Position numbers and translations under genes: made by a program
The notes under the pieces: generated by a model
Database searches by the model: none
Told to the model about the DNA's origin: nothing
What the model saw: only the letters and a program-made list of their open reading frames with translations
DNA from: Vibrio gangliei
GTDB lineage: Bacteria; Pseudomonadota; Gammaproteobacteria; Enterobacterales; Vibrionaceae
Direction: 5' to 3'
Assembly (NCBI RefSeq): GCF_026001925.1
Contig: NZ_AP021869.1
Location: 2,418,001 to 2,482,000 of the forward strand
DNA length: 64,000 nt
Shown: positions 1 to 9,205 of the stretch, one piece after another
Layout of the letters: every line of letters starts with the position of its first letter
How positions within the stretch are numbered: the stretch's first letter is position 1

Positions 1-232
<232 letters not shown>

Positions 233-270
233 AACCATTATCCCCCTCCTCGACAATTTATTCCCCTTCC

Positions 271-299
271 CTTGAATTCTTTTTGCGCTAACCTCATAT
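271..299 (+). promoter_or_regulatory. Likely sigma-32 heat-shock promoter of hslVU
   Basis: CTTGAA at 271-276 and CCTCATAT at 292-299 are separated by 15 bases. This fits the RpoH consensus (CTTGAA, 11-16 bases, CCCCATNT) with one -10 mismatch. It ends about 33 bases before the hslV start, and hslVU is a classic RpoH target. Assignment is by motif only. Confidence 0.7.
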
Positions 300-332
300 G
301 AATAAAAAGACGGAATAATTAAGAGGTTTCTC

Positions 333-851
333 GTGACTACTATTGTATCTGTACGCCGCAACAACAAAGTCGTCATCGCTGGTGATGGCCAAGTTTCATT
401 AGGCAACACGGTGATGAAAGGAAATGCCAAAAAGGTTCGCCGTTTATACAACGACAAAGTCTTAGCAGGATTTGCGGGCGGTACCGCGGATGCCTTCACG
501 CTGTTTGAACGTTTTGAACATAAGCTGGAAATGCATCAAGGTCACTTAACCAAAGCCGCGGTTGAACTAGCAAAAGATTGGCGTAGTGATCGCGCCCTGC
601 GTAAATTAGAAGCGCTGCTTGCGGTCGCGGATGAAACGGCGTCTCTTATCATTACCGGTAATGGTGATGTGGTTCAGCCAGAACACGATCTTATCGCGAT
701 TGGTTCAGGTGGTAACTTTGCACAAGCGGCAGCCATCGCTCTACTTGAGAATACTGACTTAGAAGCGCGTGACATTGCAGAAAAGGCGCTGACAATTGCT
801 GGTGATATTTGTGTCTTCACGAATCACCATCATACGATTGAAGAACTATAA
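333..851 (+). CDS. hslV: ATP-dependent protease subunit HslV (ClpQ)
   Basis: Peptidase subunit of the cytoplasmic HslUV (ClpYQ) protease, a two-tiered hexameric threonine peptidase that degrades misfolded and regulatory proteins unfolded by HslU. The product has 172 residues, close to the usual size. It starts at a GTG so that the protein begins Met-Thr-Thr-Ile-Val; removal of Met exposes the catalytic N-terminal Thr. The family patterns GDGQVS (about residues 18-23) and GSGGNFA (about 123-129) are present. AAGAGG lies just upstream as ribosome site. hslU follows after 119 bases in the same direction, and the sigma-32-like promoter upstream fits heat-shock control. Confidence 0.97.
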   Translation: MTTIVSVRRNNKVVIAGDGQVSLGNTVMKGNAKKVRRLYNDKVLAGFAGGTADAFTLFERFEHKLEMHQGHLTKAAVELAKDWRSDRALRKLEALLAVADETASLIITGNGDVVQPEHDLIAIGSGGNFAQAAAIALLENTDLEARDIAEKALTIAGDICVFTNHHHTIEEL

Positions 852-970
852 GCATACTGATTTTGCCTGTTTGCTGCTTTGCCTTTCGCTTTCTAGCCCA
901 AGACAGAAAACAGGTTCACTCTGTGCGAAGTAACGCTTCGCGCTCATTATTCGAGTAAAAGGATAACCTT

Positions 971-2308
971 ATGTCTGAAATGACACCTCGTGAAATTGTT
1001 CATGAACTCAACCAACACATCATCGGCCAAGATAAAGCCAAACGCGCCGTCGCCATTGCACTCCGTAATCGCTGGCGTCGTATGCAACTTGATGAAAACC
1101 TGCGTTCAGAAGTTACCCCTAAAAACATCTTGATGATCGGTCCAACCGGTGTGGGTAAAACGGAAATCGCACGTCGTCTGGCAAAACTTGCCAATGCGCC
1201 TTTCATCAAAGTTGAAGCGACTAAATTCACCGAAGTCGGCTATGTCGGTAAAGAAGTTGAGTCTATCATTCGCGATTTGACCGACGTTTCTATCAAGCTC
1301 ACTCATCAGCAAGAAATGGAAAAAGTAAAATTCCGTGCTGAAGAACAAGCAGAAGAGCGTATTTTGGATGCACTCCTGCCGCCACCTCGTGAAGGTTGGG
1401 GACAAGATGAAAAAACGCAAGAAAGTAACTCGAATACCCGCCAAGTATTCCGCAAAAAGCTGCGTGAAGGCCAACTTGATGATAAAGAAATTGAAATTGA
1501 TGTCGCCGCACCGCAAATGGGTGTTGAAATCATGGCACCTCCTGGTATGGAAGAAATGACCAACCAGCTACAAGGCATGTTCCAAAACCTGGCTGGCGAC
1601 ACCAAGAAAAGCCGCAAAATGAAGATCAAGGATGCATTCAAAGCTTTAACCGAAGAAGAAGCGGCTAAGCTAGTGAATCAAGAAGATTTGAAAGAACAAG
1701 CGATCTTCAACGTTGAAAACAACGGTATCGTATTTATCGATGAAATCGACAAAATTTGTAAGCGTGGCGATCAAACTGGCGGTGGCGAAGTATCACGTGA
1801 AGGTGTTCAGCGTGACTTATTACCATTAGTGGAAGGCAGCACGGTCTCAACCAAACATGGCATGGTACGTACTGACCACATCTTATTCGTTGCGTCTGGT
1901 GCTTTCCAAGTCGCACGTCCTTCGGATTTGATCCCTGAGTTGCAAGGTCGTCTACCAATCCGTGTTGAACTTGAAGCACTGAGCAGTCAAGACTTCAAAC
2001 GCATCTTAACCGAGCCTCATGCGTCACTCACAGAGCAATATCGTGCACTGATGGCAACCGAAAATGTTGAGATCGAATTTACCGAAGATGGCATTACGCA
2101 AATTGCTGAAGCCGCTTGGCAGGTAAATGAAACCACAGAAAATATCGGTGCACGTCGCTTACATACCGTTATGGAGCGTTTGATGGATGACATCTCATTT
2201 GACGCGACAGATAACCCTGGCATGAAAGTGTCAATCGACGGTGATTACGTTAAGCAACGTTTAGGCGAATTTGTGGCAGATGAAGATTTAAGCCGCTTTA
2301 TTCTATAA
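971..2308 (+). CDS. hslU: HslUV protease ATPase subunit HslU (ClpY)
   Basis: AAA+ unfoldase that binds substrates, unfolds them with ATP and feeds them to HslV. The product has 445 residues, the normal length. Walker A GPTGVGKT is at about residues 57-64 and Walker B IVFIDEID at about 253-260. The long I-domain between them is charged and variable, as in the family. The C-terminus EDLSRFIL is the tail that inserts into HslV to activate it. AAAGGA lies eight bases before the ATG. It is downstream of hslV and probably co-transcribed from the hslV promoter. Confidence 0.98.
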   Translation: MSEMTPREIVHELNQHIIGQDKAKRAVAIALRNRWRRMQLDENLRSEVTPKNILMIGPTGVGKTEIARRLAKLANAPFIKVEATKFTEVGYVGKEVESIIRDLTDVSIKLTHQQEMEKVKFRAEEQAEERILDALLPPPREGWGQDEKTQESNSNTRQVFRKKLREGQLDDKEIEIDVAAPQMGVEIMAPPGMEEMTNQLQGMFQNLAGDTKKSRKMKIKDAFKALTEEEAAKLVNQEDLKEQAIFNVENNGIVFIDEIDKICKRGDQTGGGEVSREGVQRDLLPLVEGSTVSTKHGMVRTDHILFVASGAFQVARPSDLIPELQGRLPIRVELEALSSQDFKRILTEPHASLTEQYRALMATENVEIEFTEDGITQIAEAAWQVNETTENIGARRLHTVMERLMDDISFDATDNPGMKVSIDGDYVKQRLGEFVADEDLSRFIL

Positions 2309-2332
2309 AACATTCATCATTATTCGATATAA

Positions 2333-2598
2333 TATACCCAAGTGGCTTCAAGATGCCGAATTCAGAGCTGTCATCCAAGTTCTTGGACAAGGAAGATTTA
2401 TGCGGAATGTAAACACCTTTCAATTAAATCTGACGTAGGCTAAGAACTTGGATGAAGCTCCCGAAGGGCAAGCTAAAACAAGCTTTATGCTGCGTTAAAT
2501 TAAATAGAGATAGAATAGCTATGATCATATTCAATTTGCCTTGCCTAAAACTTGTTTTAATCTTGCTGAAACTTGCATCTTGAAGTTACTTGGGTATA
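2333..2598. repeat. 266-bp inverted-repeat element, copy 1 (ERIC-like ends)
   Basis: The element begins TATACCCAAGT and ends with the reverse complement ACTTGGGTATA. The terminal inverted repeats are about 24 bp and include CTTCAAGATGC. Two further nested inverted repeats lie inside, so the whole could form a branched hairpin. It encodes nothing obvious. A near-identical copy is at 60349-60615. The ends resemble those of ERIC/IRU elements as I remember them. The TA at each edge is compatible with a non-autonomous element using TA targets (inference). It fills most of the 379-base hslU-menA gap. Confidence 0.85.
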
Positions 2599-2601
2599 AA
2601 G

Positions 2602-2626
2602 AAGCTCGCTATTAAGCGGGCTTTTT
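2602..2626 (+). terminator. Rho-independent terminator after hslU
   Basis: AAGCTCGCT pairs with AGCGGGCTT (one G-U pair) around a short loop, followed by a T-run. It starts four bases after the end of the inverted-repeat element. Confidence 0.75.
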
Positions 2627-2687
2627 AATTTTCGCTATATCACTGATATACTTTTTTTTACTATTATTTTATTCGTCTTGTACTTAT

Positions 2688-3602
2688 ATGAAATCCTCTT
2701 TTGCTATTTGGCTAGATGCCGCGAGACCTAAAACCCTGCTTCTGGCCATTGCTGCAATCGCAACGGGCAGCAGCCTTGCTTACGCCGACCATCACTTTTC
2801 TTTCGCAATTTCTTTGTTGGCGTTACTGACTGCGACCTTGCTGCAAATTTTATCAAATCTCGCTAATGATTATGGTGATGCGGCACAAGGCACCGATAAC
2901 GAAAATAGAATCGGCCCCATTCGTGGTATGCAACAAGGCATGATCACTCAAGATGGTATGAAAAAAGCGATCGCTCTTAACATTGTTTTTATCATCATCA
3001 GCGGCTTAGCCCTCGTCTTTTACGCCTTACAAAGCCCCACCAGCATCGCTGCATTTATTGTGCTGGGCTTATTGTCCATTATCAGCTCAATTGCCTATAC
3101 CATGGGCAGTAAACCTTATGGCTACATTGGGCTTGGTGATATTTCTGTGTTTATTTTCTTCGGACTGCTTGCCATTCTAGGCACCTATTTCCTACACACT
3201 GGCACCATTAAAGCATCCTTGTTATTACCAGCCATTGGTTCCGGTTTATTTTCAATGGGCGTACTTAATATCAATAATATGCGCGATGTAGAAAATGACA
3301 CAGTGAGCAACAAGCGTACACTCGTGGTTCGCATTGGAATTGAACGAGCCAAACGCTATCACATTGGGCTATTGGCCTTTGGTTGGTTAACCATGGCGGT
3401 GTACCTGATTAGTCACGTTCAACCCATTTGGATAAATGTATTAATGCTGTTACCGCTCATTCGTATCATTAAACACGGCCACATTATTTGGAATGTGAAA
3501 GAGTCTACCCAATTCATTCCTATGCTACCGGACATGGTGAAATGTGCTTTTATCACCAATATCGTGTTTGCGGTGACATTAGTGCTCAGCCAATGGGTTT
3601 GA
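2688..3602 (+). CDS. menA: 1,4-dihydroxy-2-naphthoate polyprenyltransferase MenA
   Basis: Inner-membrane UbiA-family prenyltransferase that attaches the polyprenyl tail to 1,4-dihydroxy-2-naphthoate to make demethylmenaquinone, the penultimate step of menaquinone synthesis. The product has 304 residues with eight to nine hydrophobic segments. The first Asp-rich motif is visible as NDYGDAAQGTD (about residues 62-72) and the second as NNMRDVENDTVSNKRT (about 199-214). The start codon lies in an AT-rich leader with no strong ribosome site. rraA follows after 150 bases, the same order as in Escherichia coli. Menaquinone supports anaerobic respiration. Confidence 0.95.
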   Translation: MKSSFAIWLDAARPKTLLLAIAAIATGSSLAYADHHFSFAISLLALLTATLLQILSNLANDYGDAAQGTDNENRIGPIRGMQQGMITQDGMKKAIALNIVFIIISGLALVFYALQSPTSIAAFIVLGLLSIISSIAYTMGSKPYGYIGLGDISVFIFFGLLAILGTYFLHTGTIKASLLLPAIGSGLFSMGVLNINNMRDVENDTVSNKRTLVVRIGIERAKRYHIGLLAFGWLTMAVYLISHVQPIWINVLMLLPLIRIIKHGHIIWNVKESTQFIPMLPDMVKCAFITNIVFAVTLVLSQWV

Positions 3603-3752
3603 TTCATTTAGATTTCTTAATGAATCAAACTGTTATCGCGACCTGTAGTGAGATCAAAGTCTTTTGAGGAATTTGTGCTTTGTCATTGCAAAGCCATAAT
3701 GAGCCGATATACTCGTTGTTAGTCTTTTACCGCAAGCAAAGAGAATACCGCT

Positions 3753-4277
3753 ATGGAATATAATACCTCTGCACTGTGTGATATTTACCAAGATCAAGTT
3801 GATGTGGTTGAACCTATGTTCAGCAACTTTGGTGGCTTAACATCATTTTCGGGTCAACTGACTACCGTCAAATGTTTTGAAGATAACGGTATTATCCGTT
3901 CAATCTTGCAAGAAGACGGTACTGGTAGAGTATTATTAATCGATGGCGGCGGCTCACTGCGTCGCGCATTAATCGATGCTGAAATTGCCGCTATCGCAGA
4001 AGAAAATGACTGGGAAGGCCTTGTTGTTTACGGCTGCGTGCGTGAAATCGATGATTTGGAAGAAATGGAAATTGGTATTCAAGCCATTGCTTCTATTCCT
4101 GTCGGTGCAACGCAAAACAACATTGGTGAAGTCGATGTACCGGTTAACTTTGGCGGCGTGACCTTCTTACCAGAAGACTATCTCTATGCTGACAACACCG
4201 GCGTCATTATCTCGCAAGAGCCGCTTGATGTGGAATTAGAGCTGGACGACGATGAGCTTGAGCCTTTAGAGGATTAA
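3753..4277 (+). CDS. rraA: Ribonuclease E activity regulator RraA
   Basis: Trimeric protein that binds RNase E and the RNA helicases of the degradosome and inhibits mRNA decay. The product has 174 residues; E. coli RraA has 161, and the extra length is an acidic C-terminal tail ([14 protein letters not shown]). The family core is clear: TSALCDIY at the N-terminus, [12 protein letters not shown] at about 67-78, and [10 protein letters not shown] at about 93-102. Start ATG follows AAAGAGAA. It sits downstream of menA, as in enterics, and ends in its own terminator facing zapB. Confidence 0.96.
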   Translation: MEYNTSALCDIYQDQVDVVEPMFSNFGGLTSFSGQLTTVKCFEDNGIIRSILQEDGTGRVLLIDGGGSLRRALIDAEIAAIAEENDWEGLVVYGCVREIDDLEEMEIGIQAIASIPVGATQNNIGEVDVPVNFGGVTFLPEDYLYADNTGVIISQEPLDVELELDDDELEPLED

Positions 4278-4304
4278 TTTCTCACTGGTTGCTAGACATA
4301 CAAA

Positions 4305-4332
4305 AACAGAGCCACATGAGCTCTGTTTTTTT
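4305..4332 (+). terminator. Terminator of rraA
   Basis: AACAGAGC pairs with GCTCTGTT around a 6-base loop and is followed by seven or more T. It separates rraA from the convergent zapB. Confidence 0.9.
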
Positions 4333-4368
4333 ATATCTTGAATATAATACTCAAACGTAAGCAGAGAA

Positions 4369-4611
4369 TTATTCAACGTCGTCCATTTTACCAAGCAAGC
4401 TGCGGATGCGCTCTTGCCATGCTTGTTGCTCTTGACGCATCACTTGAGTTTGTTGCTCAAGCTCTTCACGACCTTCACGCAATTGACCTGCTTCTGCCGC
4501 CAATTGCTCGTTCTTTTCTTTAAGCTCTTCTACTTCCATTTGAAGTAATGCGATCGTATCTACCGCGGTTTGAATTTTTGCTTCTAGCTGTTCTAGTACT
4601 TCGAAAGACAT
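4369..4611 (-). CDS. zapB: Cell division protein ZapB
   Basis: Small, almost wholly coiled-coil protein recruited to the division septum through ZapA, where it helps order the FtsZ ring and links it to MatP and the chromosome terminus. The product has 80 residues, the normal size. It has heptads throughout ([20 protein letters not shown], then Glu/Gln-rich helix) and no membrane segment or cysteine. The N-terminal [10 protein letters not shown] is the ZapB family signature. Convergent with rraA and divergent from glpX, the conserved position in enterics and vibrios. Confidence 0.95.
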   Translation of the reverse strand: MSFEVLEQLEAKIQTAVDTIALLQMEVEELKEKNEQLAAEAGQLREGREELEQQTQVMRQEQQAWQERIRSLLGKMDDVE

Positions 4612-4930
4612 CTTTGCTACCTATAAAATGATCATGATGAGCGACAAAGTCGAAACAAGAAACGAATCCTACGCCGCCTTTATCCACGTTTGTTCCCATT
4701 CTACTCAGCTTGCATCTTTGCGCCACCGTCTTATTCAACTATTTCTGCCTACTTGCGCAAAAAAACGGCAAACCTTACTTAATTATGACATTTGTCGCCA
4801 TGATTCTCGCCGATGAGTTAATTTAGCCGACTTTGCCAGGATTCAAATTCAAAAAAGCAAACGTTACCGTTTTGGCTATGCTAGAATATGCCGCAGATTT
4901 TTCTCTTTGTTTGTTTTATTTGGAGTCAGT
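4612..4930. promoter_or_regulatory. zapB-glpX divergent promoter region
   Basis: This 319-base gap holds no gene I can support. Upstream of glpX an extended -10 (TGC then TAGAAT) lies at 4879-4887. An imperfect operator-like inverted repeat AAACG-TTAC-CGTTT lies at 4859-4872, of the type bound by LacI-family regulators. The binding protein is not identifiable from sequence alone. Confidence 0.35.
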
Positions 4931-5938
4931 ATGAAACGCGATTTAGCATTGGCATTTTCTCGAGTGACTGAAGGTGCTGCGCTTGCCGGATATAAATGGT
5001 TAGGCCGAGGCGATAAAAACGCAGCCGATGGCGCTGCAGTAGCTGTAATGCGTACCCTACTGAATGACACTGAAATCAGCGGTGAAATTGTTATCGGTGA
5101 AGGTGAAATTGACGAAGCGCCTATGCTTTATATCGGTGAACAAGTTGGCCTAGGCGGCGATGCGGTGGATATCGCGGTGGATCCAATCGAAGGCACTCGT
5201 ATGACCGCAATGGGTCAATCTAATGCCTTGGCTGTACTGGCCGCTGGTGAAAAAGGCAGCTTCTTAAAAGCTCCAGATATGTACATGGAAAAATTGGTGG
5301 TTGGCCCTGGTGCAAAAGGCTGCATTGATTTAGCCAAACCGGTTGAAGAAAACATTCAAAACGTGGCTAAAGCGTTGAATAAGCCATTATCAGAATTAAC
5401 CGTGATCACGCTTGCTAAACCTCGTCACGATGCCGTTATCGCGAAAATCCAGCAAATGGGCGCACGTGTTTTTGCTGTGCCAGATGGTGATGTGGCAGCG
5501 TCCATCCTAACCTGTATGCCAGACAGTGAAGTCGACATGATGTACTGCATCGGTGGTGCGCCAGAAGGTGTGGTTTCTGCGGCTGTGATCCGTGCTTTAG
5601 ATGGTGACATGCAAGGTCGTTTATTACCTCGTCATGAAGTAAAAGGTGATACGCCAGAAAACCGCACTCATGGTGAACTTGAACTGCAACGCTGCGCTGA
5701 AATGGGCGTACAAGCGAACACCATCCTGAAAATGGATGACATGGCGCGTAGCGATAACGTGGTATTTGCTGCAACCGGTATTACCAAAGGTGACCTACTC
5801 GAAGGCATTACTCGTACTGGTAATATCGCAACCACAGAAACCTTAGTCATCCGTGGTAAGAGCCGCACCATTCGTCGCATCAAATCGATTCACTACCTTG
5901 AGCGTAAAGACGACGAAGTCAAACAACACATTTTATAA
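4931..5938 (+). CDS. glpX: Class II fructose-1,6-bisphosphatase GlpX
   Basis: Hydrolyses fructose-1,6-bisphosphate to fructose-6-phosphate in gluconeogenesis, using metal ions, in the cytoplasm. An upstream in-frame ATG at 4907 exists, but the start at 4931 is chosen: it has GGAG nine bases upstream and gives MKRDLALAFSRVTE, matching the family, for 335 residues against 336 in E. coli. Metal and substrate motifs are visible: GEGEIDEAPM (about 56-65), VDPIEGT (about 84-90) and the IGGAPEGV pattern (about 199-206). In enterics glpX lies in glpFKX; here it stands alone next to zapB, as in vibrios. Confidence 0.96.
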   Translation: MKRDLALAFSRVTEGAALAGYKWLGRGDKNAADGAAVAVMRTLLNDTEISGEIVIGEGEIDEAPMLYIGEQVGLGGDAVDIAVDPIEGTRMTAMGQSNALAVLAAGEKGSFLKAPDMYMEKLVVGPGAKGCIDLAKPVEENIQNVAKALNKPLSELTVITLAKPRHDAVIAKIQQMGARVFAVPDGDVAASILTCMPDSEVDMMYCIGGAPEGVVSAAVIRALDGDMQGRLLPRHEVKGDTPENRTHGELELQRCAEMGVQANTILKMDDMARSDNVVFAATGITKGDLLEGITRTGNIATTETLVIRGKSRTIRRIKSIHYLERKDDEVKQHIL

Positions 5939-5958
5939 GATTCAGTGTCACGATAATC

Positions 5959-5985
5959 AACGCAGCTCTCGGGTTGCGTTTTTTT
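5959..5985 (+). terminator. Terminator of glpX
   Basis: AACGCA pairs with TGCGTT around a 10-base loop, followed by a T-run. Confidence 0.8.
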
Positions 5986-6100
5986 ATTTGCATTAAAAAG
6001 TATTTGTTAAGCATTTGCTTTATTAAATTTTTCCTCCATCATATACCCAGTGAGTGGGATATCGGCCCTTCACTATCGATAGAGATGAATAAAAGGCAAT

Positions 6101-6718
6101 ATGAAAACCAGCGATAAAATTCTCAATAAAATTAAACGTGAGGGCAAAATCACCGCGCGTCAATTAGCGGAGGATTTGTCGATCACCACCATGGGCGCTC
6201 GCCAACATTTGCAAGCGCTTGAAGAAGAAGGGTTTCTGACCTTTACCGATATCAAAGTCAAAGTGGGACGTCCGGCTCGTCACTGGTCATTAACCCAACA
6301 AGGGCACGATCAGTTTATTGACCGTCACCAAGATCTCAGCATCGATATTATCTCAGCCATTGATGACACCTTTGGTTCTAGTGGATTAAACAAAGTCATT
6401 ACTCAGCGAGAGCACACCATTTATGAGCGTTACCAACAACAATTAGCCCATTGCCACACTATCCAGCAAAAGTTACAAACGCTGGTACAACTGCGTGAGC
6501 AAGAAGGTTATATGGCGGAACTGGAAGAAAGCGATTCTGGTTACCTACTGATCGAAAATCATTGCCCGATTTGCCAAGCCGCAAAGCAATGCCCCCAGTT
6601 GTGTCGCTCGGAACTGCACATTTTTCAAACCTTACTCGCCGATGAATGCCAGGTTCAACGACGCGAACACATTATTCAAGGTGCCAATCGCTGCTGTTAC
6701 CAAATTACACCGTTATAG
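6101..6718 (+). CDS. HTH regulator with four-Cys C-terminal domain (SufR/ArsR-like)
   Basis: Predicted winged-helix DNA-binding regulator of 205 residues. Residues 1-65 form a DeoR/ArsR-type winged helix (KITARQLAEDLSITTMGARQ, then a GRPARHW wing). The C-terminal part carries spaced cysteines in the order HCPIC, QCPQLC, EC and CC (about residues 152-200). This pattern is seen in the SufR-like family, where Cys residues hold an Fe-S cluster that senses iron or redox state. The MATE pump gene starts 51 bases after its stop, in the same direction, so they may be co-transcribed. Its target is unknown. It is not a classical ArsR/SmtB metal-site protein. Confidence 0.75.
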   Translation: MKTSDKILNKIKREGKITARQLAEDLSITTMGARQHLQALEEEGFLTFTDIKVKVGRPARHWSLTQQGHDQFIDRHQDLSIDIISAIDDTFGSSGLNKVITQREHTIYERYQQQLAHCHTIQQKLQTLVQLREQEGYMAELEESDSGYLLIENHCPICQAAKQCPQLCRSELHIFQTLLADECQVQRREHIIQGANRCCYQITPL

Positions 6719-6769
6719 CCGCGGCCGCATGCCCTATTCTTATCATCAAATTTTTGGATACCTTTGCTT

Positions 6770-8092
6770 GTGAATTCAACGTCTCAACCTTCGCTGGCTC
6801 GTCAGCTATTTCAACAAACTTGGCCAATGCTGTTTGGCGTATTATCACTGATGAGCTTTCAGTTAGTCGATAGTGCGTTTATTGGTCAGCTTGGCGTTTT
6901 GCCGCTAGCGGCACAAGGATTTACTCAACCGATTCAAATGGTGATTATTGGTTTGCAAGTCGGGCTAGGCATTGCCACTACTGCGGTAATATCTAAAGCA
7001 CTTGGTCAAGAAAACTTCCGCTACGCTAAGCAACTGGGTGGCTTGGTGGTAATCATTGGTGGGATCGGGATTGCCATTTTTGCTTGCCTGATTTATGTCT
7101 TACATCAACCTATTTTGAGCTTATTAAGCGCACCCGATACCATTGAGCCAATTGTAAGCCATTACTGGATTTACTGGCTGCTCAGCGCCTGGTGTGGGGC
7201 GCTGTTGTATTTCTTATACAGTGTGTGTCGAGCTAATGGTAATACCATGCTGCCCGGTAGCATGATGATGGTAACTAGCCTGACCAATATTGTGCTCGAT
7301 CCTATATTCATTTTTACTTTAGATCTCGGTATCAATGGTGCAGCCATCGCGACGTTACTGTCATTTAGCCTAGGAATACTCATCGTTGCCCCTAAAGTAT
7401 GGGCAAAACAATGGATCAGTTTTGATTGGTCTGATTTACACATTGCCACCAGTATACGAGCACTAACCAATATCATGGGCCCGGCGATGATCAGTCAATT
7501 ACTGCCGCCTCTCTCTTCGATGTTAGCCACCAAACTTTTAGCCAGTTTCGGCACAACAGCGGTGGCCGCCTGGGCGATTGGTTCTCGCTATGAATTCTTT
7601 GCCATTGTTGGCGTGCTCGCACTGACCATGTCAATGCCGCCTATGGTTGGACGTCTACTTGGTGCAAAAAACTATCGTGATATTAAAACCTTAACCAACA
7701 TTGGGATTCGTTTTATTTTGCTATTCCAATTGGCTATTGCGGTGATCACCTTCTTCGCTGCGAATGGGCTTTCTAATTTGATGACCAGTGATGCAGAAGT
7801 AACGAGCATCTTACATTGGCATCTCACCATTGTGCCTATTAGTCTCGGTTCACTAGGAGTATGCATGTTAATGGTGTCACTTTCCAATGCGATTGGCCGC
7901 TCTTACTCTGCGTTATTCATCTCAGCGCTACGCCTGTTTGTGTTCTTCTTACCTTGCTTATGGCTGGGGTCGCAATTGGGCGGTATTCACGGATTATTCA
8001 TCGGTGCATTGCTTGGCAATATGTTGGCGGGCATAAACGCCTATTGGGTATTTAAGCGTAACCTAAACAAGATCATACAAGCAGAAAGCTAA
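6770..8092 (+). CDS. MATE family multidrug efflux transporter
   Basis: Inner-membrane cation-coupled exporter of the MATE family. The product has about 440 residues with roughly twelve hydrophobic helices in two similar halves. The N-terminal pattern LARQLFQQTWPMLFG and FQLVDSAFIGQLG is typical of the family. GTG at 6770 is chosen here; TTG at 6764 has a better-placed GGA and would add two residues. The substrate cannot be inferred from sequence, and I do not assign norM or dinF. It follows the Fe-S-type regulator, which may control it, and ends in a very strong hairpin terminator. Confidence 0.88.
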   Translation: MNSTSQPSLARQLFQQTWPMLFGVLSLMSFQLVDSAFIGQLGVLPLAAQGFTQPIQMVIIGLQVGLGIATTAVISKALGQENFRYAKQLGGLVVIIGGIGIAIFACLIYVLHQPILSLLSAPDTIEPIVSHYWIYWLLSAWCGALLYFLYSVCRANGNTMLPGSMMMVTSLTNIVLDPIFIFTLDLGINGAAIATLLSFSLGILIVAPKVWAKQWISFDWSDLHIATSIRALTNIMGPAMISQLLPPLSSMLATKLLASFGTTAVAAWAIGSRYEFFAIVGVLALTMSMPPMVGRLLGAKNYRDIKTLTNIGIRFILLFQLAIAVITFFAANGLSNLMTSDAEVTSILHWHLTIVPISLGSLGVCMLMVSLSNAIGRSYSALFISALRLFVFFLPCLWLGSQLGGIHGLFIGALLGNMLAGINAYWVFKRNLNKIIQAES

Positions 8093-8124
8093 TGCTTAAA
8101 ACGCAGCGGTAACCGTGATCTCAT

Positions 8125-8158
8125 AAAAGAAAGGCTGCACCATGGCAGCCTTTCTTTT
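8125..8158. terminator. Strong bidirectional terminator
   Basis: A perfect 14-bp stem (AAAAGAAAGGCTGC / GCAGCCTTTCTTTT) closes a 6-base loop ACCATG. It has T-runs in both readings, so it can serve both the MATE gene (+) and the DUF805 operon (-). Confidence 0.92.
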
Positions 8159-8218
8159 TATCAGCACTATTTTTTATCAATACTATTTCTTATCAAAGCT
8201 ATTTTTTATCAAAGCTAT
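8155..8218. repeat. 4 x 16-bp tandem repeat reaching into the DUF805 stop codon
   Basis: Four consecutive 16-mers of the form TTTTTATCAAAGCTAT, with few changes, begin inside the terminator T-run. The last copy supplies the TAG stop (8215-8217, minus strand) of the DUF805 gene. Confidence 0.9.
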
Positions 8219-8637
8219 TGTGGCTCAGGTCCGTAACGGTTATCACCTTGCGACCCTTTCAGCAAGCCACATTCCACCAGCATCCAAATACCGCACACCA
8301 AAGCCAAAACACTCATTCCAGTCTGCCATATTGGCTGTGCGGCTTCCATGCCTGCAGTTGGCGTCATAATGCGCCCAATCAATAAAGGAATATGCATGAG
8401 TAGCCACCAATTGGATTTATTGCGGTCATGCCAACGTTTAGCGGTCACCGCCAAATCTGGCCACAGTAACGCGGCACTGACGATAAAAATCACCACGCCA
8501 GTGTAACTGGCAAACATATTCTGTGCCGCCACACCGACAACACCTAACATCACTAGGTAATAAAAAAGATTCCACATCCAAAAACGCTGTCGACTGATGC
8601 GACCTTGAAACGAAAACAACCACTGCTTTGCTGTCAT
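8215..8637 (-). CDS. DUF805 family inner-membrane protein
   Basis: Uncharacterised membrane protein of 140 residues with about four hydrophobic helices. The DUF805 hallmarks are visible: an N-terminal FSFQGRISRQRFW (about residues 8-20), then the AKRWHDRNKSNWW motif (about 66-78), and a C-terminal GDNRYGP (about 131-137). E. coli YhaH and YhaI belong to the same family and their function is not known. It starts 12 bases after the tautomerase gene stops, so the two probably form one transcript. Its stop codon lies inside a 16-bp tandem repeat. Confidence 0.88.
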   Translation of the reverse strand: MTAKQWLFSFQGRISRQRFWMWNLFYYLVMLGVVGVAAQNMFASYTGVVIFIVSAALLWPDLAVTAKRWHDRNKSNWWLLMHIPLLIGRIMTPTAGMEAAQPIWQTGMSVLALVCGIWMLVECGLLKGSQGDNRYGPEPQ

Positions 8638-8649
8638 TATCTATACCCT

Positions 8650-9009
8650 TTACTCATTACCAAAGTTAGTCACTTTCTGAAAACAAGCGCGATCCATATC
8701 GCGAATATTCACCGTTAAACTGGCGACAAAAGACGCTTTTGCTTGCAGAGCTTGCATTAAACTTTCAGACAAGGCTTTCTTTTGCTCGGCAGTACGACCA
8801 TCTAACAATTCCAATGTGACATGAATAAAATCAACACTGTCCTCCAAATCACCAATTAACCAATGATGGGTACGCAAGGTTCTCGATTTCACATCTCCCA
8901 CGCCAAACAAACCGCTTTGAATGGTCGTTTGGTGTAAATCTTCCAGTAGCGCCTGTACGTTAACGCGCTCTTCAATTGAGTTGGAATACTCCATTACAAC
9001 ATTTGGCAT
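8650..9009 (-). CDS. 5-carboxymethyl-2-hydroxymuconate delta-isomerase family protein
   Basis: Small cytoplasmic tautomerase-superfamily protein of 119 residues. In the characterised relative (HpaF/CHMI) the enzyme isomerises 5-carboxymethyl-2-hydroxymuconate in homoprotocatechuate breakdown, using the amino-terminal proline as base. Here Pro follows the initiator Met (MPNVVMEYS), as required. The later pattern FIHVTLELLDGRT matches the family. No other aromatic-catabolism gene is nearby, so the physiological substrate may differ. It lies first in an operon with the DUF805 gene and is divergent from tpiA. Confidence 0.82.
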   Translation of the reverse strand: MPNVVMEYSNSIEERVNVQALLEDLHQTTIQSGLFGVGDVKSRTLRTHHWLIGDLEDSVDFIHVTLELLDGRTAEQKKALSESLMQALQAKASFVASLTVNIRDMDRACFQKVTNFGNE

Positions 9010-9205
9010 ATCAGGTCCTTAAATAAAATCACCAATTGGATTAAGCCTATTATTCAACATCGCACTGTCATCGGCTAATTTAAACTCATTTTGACATGAC
9101 GAGAATCATGATCTCATCACATTAATCTGCTATATTCTTTGCTAGTTCATTTGAGATCGGGCTTTCCGATCTTAATTTTAATTTAATCGAATTGGAGAAT
9201 ATCCT

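Noticed and set aside
1106..1516. 136-residue minus-strand frame inside hslU
   Set aside because: Wholly within a strongly conserved gene in another frame; no ribosome site or family features.
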